From Callaeas wilsoni (taxonomy: Eukaryota; Chordata; Aves; Passeriformes; Callaeidae), in contig VWPU01011591.1 in the NCBI GenBank assembly GCA_013398955.1, positions 124,001 to 188,000 on the forward strand: a DNA stretch of 64,000 nt. Direction: 5' to 3'. The position numbers were made by a program, and so were the translations under genes. This document shows, piece after piece, positions 12,991-26,600 of the stretch (positions are counted from its first letter, which is position 1; every line of letters starts with the position of its first letter). Under the pieces are notes generated by a model. That model saw only the letters and a list, made by a program, of their open reading frames with translations. It searched no databases and had not been told where the DNA came from.

Positions 12991-13630
12991 GAGGCAAAGA
13001 TTTCCATGGAGACTTCCCCAAGGGAATCAATCAGAAATATAACATCAACAGAAGTACTAAGAGATGGATAATATGAGGATAAAGGCGAGCATCTTAATTG
13101 AAAAGTATCTCTTTACTTTTTTTTGTCACTGGGTTGTTTCTTTTCCTCTAGCAGTGAAGAACTAAATGCCAGATACTTGCCTGTTGATTTTATTAGCAAC
13201 ACAGCTGGTCACAGTTGAAATCAATAACAGATAAGAAGAAACAAAATCTCAGTATAAGTGATACACCAAAACCAGATAAAGATAGCAAATGTCAAGCCTT
13301 GACATTTGGTGAAAATAGCAGATGCCAAATGAAAACATCCTCTTAGAGTTAATGATGCATCCTATTCTGATATGATGAAGAACTACCTGAAATTGAATTT
13401 CAAATGGTAACAGAACAAACATTAAACTAGATAAAGCTGATCTAGCTCTAAAAAAATAAATCTATAGCCCAGATATCCTGTCTATCCCCTTAAATGTGCA
13501 TTTTTATTGGCACTGGGGAGTTTATTTTGTTTGTTTGGGGATTTACGCTGGGATTTTTTTATTTTTGAATTTTATATATATATAAAAATCAAAGACACTT
13601 CAAAGAAATAAAACTCTTGGAAAACATGAA
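12991..13630 (+). other. 3' untranslated region of the CNTNAP-like gene
   Basis: The sequence after the stop codon runs about 0.64 kb to a canonical AATAAA at 13607-13612, so cleavage is expected roughly 10-30 nt later. A weaker candidate AATAAA lies at 13455-13460. The UTR is AT-rich with U-rich tracts near 13115-13125 and 13545-13590. It contains a 23-nt quasi-palindrome at 13286-13308 and a second, overlapping inverted repeat (13303-13309 with 13325-13331). The end is inferred from the signal alone. AATAAA also occurs at 15057-15062, so a longer UTR is possible. Confidence 0.65.
13607..13612 (+). terminator. Polyadenylation signal AATAAA for the CNTNAP-like gene
   Basis: A canonical hexamer lies about 617 nt after the stop codon and is followed by an AT-rich stretch. 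It is the best placed of several AATAAA matches (13455, 13607, 15057). The (TAAA)n microsatellite at 14131 also contains the hexamer but is low-complexity sequence. Confidence 0.6.
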
Positions 13631-14130
13631 AAAGGTAAGAATGAAGGATTTATTACTGACTTTCTCTGCATGGCAGCTTGAGAACTGCAAAATGTTGGAA
13701 TTTACAATATAATATATAATAGTCAGTAGACATACATATGCTTCCAATTAGTAGTAGGTTTTCTGCACACATGCATAAATAGATAGATATTAAAAGGTAA
13801 AGCATCCTGGTTTGAGCAGGCGCTTCGAAAGAATGGAGCTCAGCTACACTTTTTCATGTAAGATATTTTTGCCTGAATATTTATTTATTTATTTTGCATT
13901 AGAAAATTCTCTGAGTGCCCGCCAGCACGATTGTGGATTTTTGCAGGGAGAGGAATTCAGTTCTGGTGCAGATATGAATGCATCTTTCACAAATGCAACC
14001 ATATGACTGTCACTACAAAGCAGCTTGTTCATCTGCATCCCACTGGCTTTATTTCTCACTCTGTATGGCTTCTGTATATCCTTTGCAGTGTGCTCGACCA
14101 GAGAATTACACTGACATCAATGCTTTATTA

Positions 14131-14155
14131 TAAATAAATAAATAAATAAATAAAT
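14131..14155. repeat. (TAAA)n microsatellite
   Basis: About six perfect tandem TAAA units, continuing into TAGATT. Confidence 0.9.
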
Positions 14156-16002
14156 AGATTATTGATGGTGGATCACATGAAAAATCTTATTCCTCACCTA
14201 AGAATGGATGGCGATGAGTTTATTTACCCTAGTATGTTGGCTTCCTAATTGAAGCCCACAATTACCTCCACAAATAAGATAATTGTTCTCTACACCTGCT
14301 CATCTGCAGCTGTCGTGGTGCCCTGGACTACTGAAAATAGAGGTGGAGAAATACAAGATAACAAACAAGATACTGATGAGCTCTGCTCAACTTGATATAT
14401 TTTTTCCTCTGCTTTGATCTATATATGTATGTACATATATATAAAGTCATCTACAGCTGTGCTTTCAAGACACTGTTGCGGATCACTTGTGCTCACTTCT
14501 TGGCACGAGAGCTTGGAAAGCTCCTGGGCTCTGGTGCTCATTACTGACATTGGTCACAAAAACGCTGCAAGAGATCTGAGCAAGGCGAGACTCTGAGGAC
14601 CCAACCGATGAAACAAGATATTTTTGTCTTTCAATCACAATCTCAGTCTTTTCTCAGTACTTGAAGAAGATGGACTCTGAATTATTTTTAGAATCTAAAT
14701 ACTTTTAATTTTGAATCTTAAATCTGCATGTGTTAGCATTTTAACCAAAGAATGTGAAACTCGTGCCAAATTTATTAAATGCTTAAGATACTTTTTGTAA
14801 CACACGATTGCAGAACCACATTGTATTCTGTGGCTAGTGCAGTATAAAATGCACAAAACACACTACTAGCAGAGCTCAAATGTTTTGATATTATGCACCT
14901 GACTGTCTCCTTCTAAGAGCCATTAATATTTTAATCATTTTATTACTTTTGAAATAGGAAGTATTTTATTTCTCTAGGACAAGTGTTATAAAAAAATCAC
15001 TGATCTTAACTGTAAGACTGAGTTTATAAAACTGAGGACCCCTGACCCTCCAGTTCAATAAAAATGTAAATATCTCTTCTGAGAAAAGGATAACTGGGGT
15101 CATTTGAGCTCTACTGCATCTCTCACACAAAGTGTGGGAACACCAAAGAACTTCCCTCCAGCACTAGCAGGACATATAGAGGGCTACCAGTCTTTTGTCC
15201 TCTTTCATACATTCAGAACGTGTAACATTATTATAACTGTTGAAGAAAATTGATTTTAGAGGAAATTGTGATGGACACAGGGAAAAAATTCCTGCCCTTC
15301 TCCCCAGTCGTGATATTCTGGCTTTTGCAACTTGAGCCTGCAGATTGTAATTAGACACCTGTGTTGTACCTGTTACACACAGGAACCTGACTTAGCTTCT
15401 CTTTTGGTGTGGGTGTGAGTTTTTTAATTATGAAGTAGACTTAGACAAAGTGCCACACTGGAATTACAGATGCCAGATTTTCTGATGGTACAGCATGAGT
15501 TCAGAGGAGCTCAGCCAATTCTTACCAGTTCAGTCAATTTCAGACTTTGTGTCACTGCTTGCCTTAAATCTGAACTGAAAGCAACTTCTGGTTTCTGAAT
15601 AGATCTGTTCTTAGTAGCTTCATTAACCATCTTTATCCCATTTTCCCTATTTATCTAGGCTGACAAACAGTCCAAGCATTCAGGAACGGCTTCTCTGTTG
15701 GTAGCAAGCCACTTTGAATAGCTGGGCAGCAGCAATTCTGTCATGAGCTGTGGTTTCAGTGAATTTATTTCTTTACTGTGTCCTTCTTGGTTTCAGGGCT
15801 TTGTGTATTTAGAAGTTACTCAAGCACACTCAACAGAAAGAAGAAATGGTTTGTGGAGATTTTCTGTTTCTTTGTTTTCTTCAGGAAAAACCTTGCTTTT
15901 TAATGCAGAAAGCTCATGATATCTGGTGACTGGCAGACTCTAATGGCCTCATCCTGCTGTTTTTTACTCATACAATAACTCTACTGTCTTGAGTCATTCA
16001 AT

Positions 16003-16052
16003 TTAGTTGTAAAAAGAGTGCATGACAAACTTCCTATAACTTTTACAACTAA
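16003..16052. repeat. Inverted repeat, perfect 12-bp arms with a 26-nt spacer
   Basis: TTAGTTGTAAAA at 16003-16014 is exactly reverse-complementary to TTTTACAACTAA at 16041-16052. No transposon ends or target duplication are evident. Confidence 0.7.
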
Positions 16053-17826
16053 TTAGCAAAACATCCTTCTGCAAGCAGCATGCTGTGCTAAAACAAACAT
16101 TGTGTACAACGCTGAGATATCTCAGTTGGCAGCCATAGCTTTTCATCACTGATGGTAAAATGATTTTTACAATTTGCTTCCTGAATAGAATAATTGATGA
16201 AACAGATTCTTCTTCCCCCAGATACTTTTATGTGGGGTCCCTCTGCTGTGGCCTGTTGTCCTGCAGCTCTTTAGTGCCCCATCTCCTCAGCCGTGGCTGC
16301 TGTCCTTGCTTGCAGTCCCCCAGCTCCCATCTGGATCTCTACTGCCTTCTCTATGGCAAAGGATTAGCCATTTACTTATGTATTTATTTATCTATTTTTA
16401 TCAATGAAGGTGCTTTGCCCCTCTCTGCTAGCCAATAAAAATTTTCAAAAAGGTTTTAGGTTCAGATTGCCAATCCTATATCAAATTTGAGCAAACCTGA
16501 TCAATCTGACCTGAGACAGATTTACATAGTGATCAGATATGCCACATTTTTACAGACAACAGATCTAAAAATAGCACTGCAGGTTCTGTAGTTGTTAAAT
16601 TTAGTGCTGTAAATGTCCAGTGTTCATCTCCACTGTTTCTCCCTAAACCAGAGAGCATTACAATGATTCCTCAAGACACTTGATTTTGTCCTCATGCCTT
16701 AATGCCCTGTGAAAACTTGTTGAATCCCACTTTGCGTAGGAATTCACAGGTCCACATTTACAAGTATAAGTAAGTCATTTTTCAATGGTGTATGGCAAAG
16801 CAGTGCACCAAAATGACCAATATTTGTTGAAGTTGGAAGACAGAAAATAAATACGGTCCCATAGGAACACAGGATATTTTTTTAAGATCTATGGAAATGA
16901 CAAGAGTTAAACATAGTATTTCTGGTGACATTCGTGAGCTTTAAGAGTGGGTTCATGAAGCTTTCAAATTCTTTCACTGATAAAAATAATCCCTTGCAAA
17001 GCGAAATTAATCTTCTTTTAAACCATTTCTTTTTGTTAGCCTTTGAAAAGAGTTTTCACAGATTCAATATTCTGACATTCTGCCTTAACATCTGGAACTC
17101 AATTTCTTTTAATTTTATGAGCCTAACTGACAGTCCTCCCCTGCACAAAAATGACTGCTTGCCCATCTCAGCCTCTGAAGCATCATCACAGCTCAGCAGA
17201 GTAATTCTGTCCAAAAGAAGTCAGTCCCAATTGCGTATTTGGCCATCCAGACCATGGACCTGGTATGCATTTTTTCTGGGGCTTGGCCTCTATTGTTCCA
17301 GGTTTTCCCCAGGTCCAATATGCCACTGCACGTTAATACAGACCTGAGGAGAATTTAGTCAGCCACTTCTTGAGGAAACGAGACATGTATAGATATACAT
17401 GTATGTAATCTTTTTCTTTGTAGAATACCAAGGCCAAATCTCTTTGGGATACTATTAAAAATAGGACTATGGGATTTCTCAGAACATCAAGTTTTCTCTT
17501 AAATCAAATCTAGGGATCATGGGGTACATCAGTACAGAGAAGTAAAAAGGACTATTTTCTTTCAACAAGGAATGCAGACAAAGTGCTGAAATATTTCTAG
17601 TTCCAGGATAAGCAGGAAAGGACTGCACTAGCTAAAGTCTGCAAGAATCCCCCACAGAACAGAGGAAACACTGAGACAAGATGCTGAGAAAATCATTAAA
17701 AAGGTGCAGAGCAAGAGAAGGTAATCAGATGCCAATGGGGATGGACAGAAGCTTTTCATCAAACAAAACAGATATTTCTATTTGGAGAAATCAGTGTGTT
17801 TGCTCAGTGTAACTGCTGACAACAAA

Positions 17827-17872
17827 TTTCTTTGAATTATATGAGATATTTTCTTTGAATTAAATGAGATGT
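17827..17872. repeat. 23-bp tandem duplication
   Basis: Two adjacent copies of a unit beginning TTTCTTTGAATT and ending ATGAGAT, differing at one position in the core (TATATG versus TAAATG). Confidence 0.85.
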
Positions 17873-19214
17873 TTGGATTCCTTGTGTGTGCAAGTCCAAT
17901 CAAAAAATGATGGTACATACACACCGACAGAACACATTAAATGTATTAAAAGCTGTTTATTGCATTTTCTAAAATCTCTCGTTCTTCACATAAGAAAGCT
18001 TTGTATGTTTAGAAAGTGCAGAAGCCTCACAGCAGCAGTTCATTAAGGACAGAAAAGTAAAGAATACCTGAACAAGCAATGAACCCACATCTGAGATCTG
18101 GAAATTCAGGTAAATAAAGGAAGCTAACAATATCAAAATATAACATAGATGATGAGCAAAAATTCCAACCATATTACAAAGTTAAATATTTGTTGTAGTA
18201 GAGATCCTTCTCTAATTCAAGACAGTAGCATTGTCAGTGACTGGAAACAAGGAATCCTTATTCTACATGCCCGTTCCTTGTGTGGTTGGGACAAAATCCC
18301 ACTGAAATCAGCGGGACAAGCATTTTATTGATTATATTTTCCTTCTTGCAAAAAAATTGTATTTCCAAGCATGTCAGAAAGAAACACATTAAATTAAAGT
18401 ACAATATTTATAAGTGCTGATCTTTCAGCATAACTTCTTGCCTTCACACTTTTTCTGTTGTTTCAAACTGTCTGTATGATGGAAAGTATCTTGATATGTT
18501 GTAAAGTCTATTTGGATTGCAGCATTGCTATGAAAAGAATAGAGAAAAAGAGCATCCAGAGCTTACTGCTAATTTTATGTTAAAGCTGACTATAATGTTT
18601 GTATTTACCAAAGCTATTAATACACTGATGGTGTAAATCTACTATATTTTGAATGGAAAAAAATAAAATATGAAGAAACTAATAACTTTATAATTAAAAT
18701 TTTAATTTTCAGCATTTAAAAGGCTCTTCTCATATTTTTCTTCTTTTTCAGAATATCATAAACTTTTAGAATTGCCAATTATGTTGCTTTCATGAGAATG
18801 TAGATCAAAAAGGAATAGTCAGCTAGAATTTTTCTTAACAGAGCATACAAACCCTAAAAGATATACTGCTGGTGTTTGCATTAAAAAGCAAGAGAATCTT
18901 TTGATAAATTTAAGGAGTCAATCTTCAAATGGGAAATCAAACAATTATTCTCTCTGAAGAAATATTACTCTGTGGATGCTAGTGTGGACCTGTGCACTGC
19001 TCTGTGATTTAATGCATGGTACTCTTAAAAATTCTGGGCAGATTATAAACATCTAATGGCTATTTGCTGTTGGCTGACCTGCCTTCCACCCAGCTGGTAC
19101 CAAATGTGATACTTCTGCTTTGTTCTTCATGCTTTCCATACAATTTATGTTTTATCTTAATATATCCCCAGTTAAGGAGTACTGAGAGGATATGCCTGGT
19201 ATAACAAGTATTGT

Positions 19215-19460
19215 AATAGAATCATAGAATTGTTAAGGTTGAGGAAATCCTGTAGGATCAAGTCCAACCATTAACAATCTTGTCACTGCCAGCCTTTTTT
19301 CAAAGATCACTCCTGTCTGTGAGAAAACGCCTTCAAGCGACGTTATTGGGTCAAAAAGGTACCTCAAAATGGTGAAGCCCAGAGGGTACCGGGACAGTGG
19401 ATCACGAAAGTTTTGATATCTGTAGAGAAGCTGTTCCAATGGGCCTTTAATGTGCCATAG
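19215..19460 (-). mobile_element. CR1-type LINE 3' end fragment (truncated)
   Basis: Reading the + strand, the block opens with AATCATAGAAT, the short 3'-terminal repeat of avian CR1 elements in reverse orientation. A GTTAAGGTT stretch and AGTCCAACCATTAAC follow, both typical of the CR1 3' UTR complement. A later CTGTTCCAAT (about 19430) sits at roughly the spacing expected for CR1. The middle part is heavily diverged, so the right boundary is approximate. CR1 copies are usually 5'-truncated and lack target duplications, which fits. An open frame on the - strand here (19233-19493) is a by-product and not a gene. Confidence 0.75.
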
Positions 19461-19719
19461 GACTTTGATGTGTGGACTGTTTGGAGCCAGCACCAGCCAA
19501 ACGGGTCATCAGCAATGTTCTAACGATGAAGCAAAGGTAGCAAAGAGGAAAGGCTACTGAAGACCATGAACTGGATCCTTCGTTATTAGCCAGCACATTG
19601 TGGAAAACGTACCTTGACTTGGTACCACATCAGACAACAGGATTCACTGTTATTGCAGGTGCTTCCAATTTAGCAGCCCAAATCTGTGATGGCTTTTACT
19701 GTTACCAGTGGCACCGCAT

Positions 19720-19762
19720 GGCAATTCCTTGGAGACTGGCCACAGGCTAATTGCCAAGGAAT
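19720..19762. repeat. Nested short inverted repeats
   Basis: ATTCCTTGG (19724-19732) pairs with CCAAGGAAT (19754-19762), and GGCAATT (19720-19726) pairs with AATTGCC (19749-19755). The two pairings overlap and exclude each other. Confidence 0.6.
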
Positions 19763-21548
19763 AATCAAAATGTGTTCAGACCTAATAAATCCTCTATGGA
19801 TGGCCAGTAGGTGAAAAGCTTACAGCCGAAACAAAGAGGTGAATAAAGAAAAAATTAGCAAATAAAGGGCAGTACATGAAAATAAGAGGTTTCAGAATGA
19901 AGTGCCATCACATAGCATGACCTCACACATACATACGATTTGCTTCATACCTATTCTATCAACCTAAAGCCTCAGCATAAGATATTTTGACTACACTGAG
20001 AAAGAAAAGGGTCCAGACCTTGAAGTAATAAATCTGTTTCCCAGCAAATATTTTGATTAACATTTCTATTTCAGCTTCTACAAAAAAAGGTTTCATACCT
20101 TAGCAACTAATCTTGCTAGAACTATACATAGAGATGTTTCTTAATTTCTGATGTTTGCTTAATGACCAGGAAGACCCGAATGGTCACTCAGTTGAAAAGA
20201 AAGTATTTAATCTCCCTGAGGGATTGCTACCAAATTCATTTGGAAGGACTTCTCAGTGTGACATATGGATATGTTGATAAAATGCAACTCAACGTCACAT
20301 TCTTAGTTACTGGGAACAATCATCTTTATTGATTCTAACACCTAATGGAGTAATCAATAGCATTTTAATAAAGCCCCCTGTTATTAATATTTAACATAAA
20401 TAAGATTTTATATTGTATTTCAATTAAATTACACTTTCTGCCATTCTTTACTGTCAATTTTTGCTTCCTTCTCCATTCATAAGTTTTTGTTTCACAAAGG
20501 CATGCGAGACCCTCAGGGCTCTCCATACCTTTTCTCATATTCCTGTAAGGTTCTGCATAAATAGAAGCTTGTGCTCAGAATTTCTTCCATAGAGCTGAAA
20601 TATCTCAATTCCCCTCTGTTCAGCAGCAGCACGACTTACCTAACAGAACAAAAGTTGAAGAATCAGAGATTATTACATCTCTCAGTTTCCAGTAAAGGGA
20701 TAAAGACCGTTGTTGCATGAAGGGAGCTCAGGACTCAGTCTTTCTTCATGCATGACATGAGTGATGCTTCTGACACCAGGATGCAAGAAAGCAAAATGAA
20801 AAATGGAAGGCACAGCACAGAATCAGGAACAAGTTGATTCCCCTGAACAGTTAGATGCGGAACACTTGCCAAAAGCCCCCACAGAATTATTTTTCTTCGC
20901 CTTCTCATTCAATACCCCTCTCACCTTCTTCCCTGCAAGGAAACATCTGGCAGCTGTGTTTAACTTTAACCTGATCTCTCATCTCTGCAACTTCACTGAC
21001 TGCAATGAAAAATGGATTACAGGCACAAGGATAAGAGCAAATAGTTCAGGATCAGATTACTTCAAACCTTATCAGACCCACTAAGTCAGCTTACTTCTAG
21101 CCCCACTCACAAGTATAAGTTACGTAGGCTTTGAAAGCCTGTCCTCATTTTTTCATTTTGTTCCAGCCCTCAAGTCCTGTTTTCATCCTCTCCTGCAGTA
21201 GAATTGGGAATTTTCTTATTAGACTCTGGCTGACCTTTTCATGGATACAATCTTCAGAGGAGAGAGGAGACTGTTTTTGTATTGGTTGTGGTGGGGTTTT
21301 CTCCCATACAAAAAAACCAAAACTTGACAAAACTGTTTTGTTAAACTCCAGCTGGTCAGGCTTTTTGGTAAGGAAGATAATGGAATAGTTGTGAGTGAAG
21401 GTCACGTTCCCAAAGAAGATCAGCCTCCCTCCCCAAAGCATAGGGGCATTGAAGATTTAAAACAAAAGATTACCAGAATACTTTTCTGACATGGATCAAA
21501 CAATACCTTATCTATAAACCAAATTCTTGGCCAAAGTTGAATGGGTTT

Positions 21549-21561
21549 AAAAAAAAAAAAA
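21549..21561. repeat. Poly(A) run, 13 nt
   Basis: A homopolymer with no flanking signature of a processed copy that I can identify. Confidence 0.85.
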
Positions 21562-23576
21562 TCTCCTCATAATTGTCACCTCTCTGAAATAAAGTGTAAA
21601 TAAATAATCGGTCTGAAGAAAAAAGCGTTTTTAATCAACCAGATGAATAAGAGGTCATTATTCACAAAAATTATTTCTTTTCCAGCAGTTCTGTGCTGTA
21701 TAGTAAAATTTGTTAAGGCTGCACGAATAAAGTAATATTTTTTTTCATCTTCCCTCTGCAGGAACATTCACAAAATGTGTTTGTGTCATTTCAGCTAATA
21801 AACATTTTTTTTGTGCAGTGTCTTCCAGGGTCTTGCCCTCTCTCCCTATGTGAATGGTGTTTAAGGCAGAGATGGGAAAATATATATAATCATTCATTGT
21901 CTAGCTCCGAGTCCAGGCAAAAGTTCCCATCTTCCAAGCGCTCTTTTTCATTTTATTGATATTATTATGGCAAATTAAACTGCTGAGAAAATGCTATATA
22001 GTTTCCTAAAATTCTATATTTAGCATGTATCTCTCTCAAGTTGGAATTCACAGCCAAAAAGACAAGAGTCTACAATGAACTGGAAAAGCAGGAATGAGAG
22101 ACTCCATTAGTCCCATGAGGAACGCCTCTGAGTGTGCCTTGATTTGCCCTGGGATTTTAATGAAGAGGGGGAGGTTATGGGGCTTTTTGCTTGTTTCTTT
22201 GTTGTTTTTTGGAGGTTTTTTTGAATGGCAGTGTAGCCCAGCCGGCAAAATTCCTGATAGGAGTAAAATAAAATAACCCCTCCAAAGATACATGGCCTTC
22301 TACTCCAGCTGCTGAGATGCAGAACATACACATGTCCATTCCTTTTCCATGTCAGTGGCTGCTCTGGCTGCGAAACTAGTCTACTCCAAACAGTATTTGT
22401 TAAAAGAAAGGAAGTAAAGAGTTCTCCAAACCTTGGGAGATTGCCAGTCTCTGACTATGTGATTCTGCCTGTGTTTTCTGGGTTCTTGCTGACAGTGAGT
22501 CAATCAGCAGCACATCTCACATGTGTACTCTGACCAGCATACTGTAGTCACACAGCACTTTGCTGAAAGAACCTTGCGTAACACGGGATTTCGCATTCCA
22601 GCTGACACGACAAGATAGCAGCACAAACCGTATTTCTTAAGATCTAATTCTAAGCCCATCTAGAGAAAGTTAAGCTTTGCTCCAGTGTACCCATTAACAC
22701 CATTCTGAACAAGATCAGGGAATTATTTTTATCACCAGGTGTGTATGCCCTAATTTTGGTTCATTTGAGAGACAGAAGCTCTGCAACAGAGCAGCTGCTT
22801 CATCCCTCCGCTATCACAAAGAGCTCTGATGTCTCTTATATCTCAGATATCAATAAAGTCCACACCAACATCTGCCACCAACTTGTGAGGGCCATCAGCT
22901 ACTAAGAAAATGCTTTCCAGAGGGTCTTATTACCTGCAGTTGAAACAGCAAAGGTGGACTCTGCACTAACTTCGACAAAAGCCACAGATGCCAGGCAGAG
23001 TCCATAACTTGTCAGGGGGAATTGGATCAGATATGGTAAAACCAGAGCAACTTAAGATCTTGAAATGCTGTGTTAGTGGGTGAACACAAGCACATGGACC
23101 TGGGAAGGCCATGAATTCTCCCCTGGTACCTTGGGAATGGTGAAAAGTGAATTCGTACTGCCTAGCACCTCACTGTGTAAACACAGCTATATACTTGTAT
23201 TCAAGAGCAGCATGGCCACAAGGACACGCTGAATTAACCCAGCCCCACCTATCTGTGGTTGCTCCAACTCAGCTACAACAAAGTCTAAGAGAAATCTCTT
23301 CTGACAGTTGAGTCAGAAAGCAGCAGGAATTGATGGTAGTCACTTGCTGTGAAGATCAAGCTGCGGTTCTCACAAATATTTTATCACCATATAGCACAGA
23401 AATCCTCTCCATGAAATTCTCTGCACCTGCACACAGACAGACAAAGTCCAAGCAGGATCTCCCTGTAAAGGCTGTTTTCTTATTTGTACCCAGGGGCTTG
23501 ACTCAGCCCACAAGCAGCTGGTATAAGCTAACACAGATCCCTTCACTTCAATGCCATTCATTTCAGCTACTTTGAC

Positions 23577-23635
23577 TCAAACAAAAAACCCAACAAAAAC
23601 CCACAAACAAAACAAAACAAACAAAGCAAAAACAC
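23577..23635. repeat. A/C-only low-complexity tract
   Basis: More than 50 nt made only of A and C (variants of CAAAA, CCAAC and AAAC), with the first G at about 23629. It is the strand-mirror of the G/T tract at 47492-47619. Confidence 0.85.
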
Positions 23636-26600
23636 CTTAGCAGCGTCAATTTGTCAAAGACCAGTGGACGCATTGAAAAATGAGACCTGGATGAAGAGAA
23701 GTTATGAAAAGGCTTGAATCCAACACTTGGGACTAATTGTACTTTTTGTTAGGCTTCCAGGAAGAATTAATGTTGCAAGAGGTAAACTGGAGAATGAAAA
23801 TTACCTTAAACATAGCAAAGAAGCAGCATCTTTGAAAGCAGAGGATTCTGATCCTTTCTAAATTATGTTGGCAGAGTCTTAATTTTGCAGAACTGATGGC
23901 TTTTGTTTTATCTCCTCAGCACAGTTAATCTGACAATGTGCTACTGTAATTATAAGCCAAGGCAAACTTGCATGTATTCTGGGGAGAGTATCAGGAGAAA
24001 AAAAGGAAGAAATATGCTACTGTGCATTAATGACTTCATTAAACAAAATTTTCAGGATTTTTTGATGGAGGACTGAAACGATGGGCGAGAATTATCTTCT
24101 TCAAACATCTGGGAGCAGAGCACAGCTGGTTCTCTATTGGAGCTTGGCACTCAGCGTGCTATGAGACATACTTCAGTACATAAGAGAGGCTCTTATAAAG
24201 CTGAATCATTTGGGCAATTAACACTCAAAGCAATTTTCACACAAGCCCTTGATATATGAAATTTGAGTTTTCTGTAAGTGACAGGCAGGCTGCTGTATGC
24301 AGACAGTGCCAGCTTTGCTGTAGCACTTCAAGGTTTATGAGGGGGAAAATGCCTTCAAAGATGGAAGGTGCTTTAAACAAGTTTTTTCTGCTCATTTGAA
24401 AAGGAAGACTTACTGATAGTGTTTTACTGTTATGGGCCTATCTAAAGTTAGTTACCTCACAGGAACATTCAGATCAAAGGGAAAAGTTTGGAAGTTTTAC
24501 GTCAAAAGAGTATAATGTCTTAGAGGACCAAAAAAAGTAATTTTAATTGATTTTTCACCTCTTGTACAAAATCTTGCATTGGGTGTAAGCTGGAGAGTCT
24601 CTCTTAAGAAGGCAATTGTTCACATTTTTCTTTGAAGAGCAACAGTGTAAGTTAGGGGCAAGAAATTGAAACAGATGAGAAAAAAATATGGATTTTATGA
24701 GTGCTATTACTTTTGATCAAAATTCCTGGAAAGTCATTGATTTAGAAAAAATACATTTTAAAAAGCCAACTATATTCAAGTTTCCTATTACTGTTATAAG
24801 GCCACATACAGTAGAGTTTCTGACTCAGAATTCCCAGCGATCTGGGAGTTGACTGATGGATTTATCATGCTTCAAATGGTTAATCCTGTTCGTATGACAG
24901 CCAGGAATTACCAGGCAGAAAAGGAGGTTAAACCTTGGACTTAGTCACAGATAAAATTAGAAATGGAAAATAGAATTTTTTCTATCATCATACATAAACC
25001 AAGCATGTTGCAAAGTAAAGATATGACCCTTAAATTTAAAGCATATAATAAGAGGAAAATCAACATTCTTCTCCCACACCTTCCAATCTGTGAACTGCAA
25101 GTGAAGGTCCAATGTTTACAAAATTAATTTTGTTTATTTTTGAATGATTAGGTTATTTTTTCTTTTTTTTCTTCTTTTTAATTAAGTACAGGACTGAGTA
25201 AAACAGAATCCAGAAGAATACTCTAAATTTTGCTGCTCCTTTGGTTCTGCAGAGTAGTGATTTCAGCTACTGTTTGAACTGAAATACAGTGATTTAGTAG
25301 CAGTACAAGGAAGCTTATTTAGAAGACAAAGTTACATAGAGCAGTTGCTGCCCACCGTTCTGCTCTTAAACTATCAGCTGGTTTTGATAAAGCTGCTCAA
25401 TTTCCACGGAGATAACTGAGAACACAATCTGCCTGAAGACCCTTGACTTGATTAGAGTTTTTAAGTCAGAGTTGAACCCTATCTTCAGAAGCAGCCTTCC
25501 TATCAGTAGTTGCTTCAGAGTAAGCAATAGAGACACACAGCTGGATCCTTTAGACCTAAGAGAAAATTGAACAGACGTGCATTCGAGGGTAAACCTCTGC
25601 ACCTGGGGCGTCTCCGAAAGCCTGGATTTACTGACCACTAGAGTCAATACCAAAGACTTTATTTATGCATTGCTGCTAAGACTGACAATAGCACTTTGCC
25701 ATTAACTGCCTCAAACTCATTTTGCCTAAACTCATATTCCACCAAAGCTATTTTAGGCTTCAATGACCAGAAGCATTTTATCAATGACTCAGAACTCCCA
25801 GCACACCCTGCTTCTTAACACTGACTCAATTGCTGCACACCTGGACTCCATTCCCCAAAATACTGCTATTATCCAAGAGTCACGAATCCTACCAGTCACC
25901 TAGGGTTTGCAATCTAGCACAGCAACTAGGTGTAGTTAACTTTCTGTGCTTACTTCCACTAGGGAGCAAATCCTCTCTTATTTAGCAAATAGTCACAGCT
26001 GGGAAAAAGATTTTATAAGTAAGTTTTTCACTCATCCTCTGATTTGACTAGAGGGGTGCAAAACAGCGTGGTTTTCGTTTGGGTTTCAGAATGTATTTGT
26101 AGCTAAAGATGAAGTATGGAGAAAAATCTGAAGGAAGAAAAACTGCAGTGTGAAAATACAGTGATGTTTAGTGAAGAGCACCTAAAAATAGCTCTTCTTG
26201 GAGAACAGGATGCTCTGAATTAAAAGAGCAGATTCATATTTCTGTATAATTCACTATGACTTTTCTATGTAAGGCTGATTTTTTGGCAGCCCAGGATACT
26301 TAGAGGGGGAGCAATTTCTTCCACCCTCCTTTTCTCTCACTACTCACCTCATCCAGTGTGGAGTGGACTTTTCAGTCAGACCTCAGCATTGCACCATTCC
26401 CCTTGAAGAATGAGCTCCACCAGGCACAGCCCACACTGTCTGGCCTGCTGGGCAGTGCCTCTTCTACCCTGCTCTCCCGTTGCTACTCTGCTACCAACAT
26501 CTCGATTTTGTCCAGCCCTTGTTTCTTTGCTGCTAGAGGGGTTGCTTCCCACCAGTGAATACTAAGTCTGCTTCCCTGTGTGGTGAGCTTTTCTTTCAGC

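Larger units (their letters stand above)
13631..19210. other. Intergenic, no gene seen
   Basis: This is AT-rich sequence downstream of the CNTNAP-like gene. It holds a (TAAA)n microsatellite at 14131-14155, an irregular TA/GTA-rich stretch near 14418-14445, an inverted repeat at 16003-16052 and a 23-bp tandem duplication at 17827-17872. The longest open frame (16925-17347, +, 140 codons) is rich in Phe, Leu and Ser, as expected of chance translation, and matches no family I know. An AATAAA at 15057 could mark a distal transcript end. Confidence 0.6.

Noticed and set aside
16925..17347. 140-codon + strand open frame as a gene
   Set aside because: Phe/Leu/Ser-rich translation with no recognisable family and no supporting splice sites.
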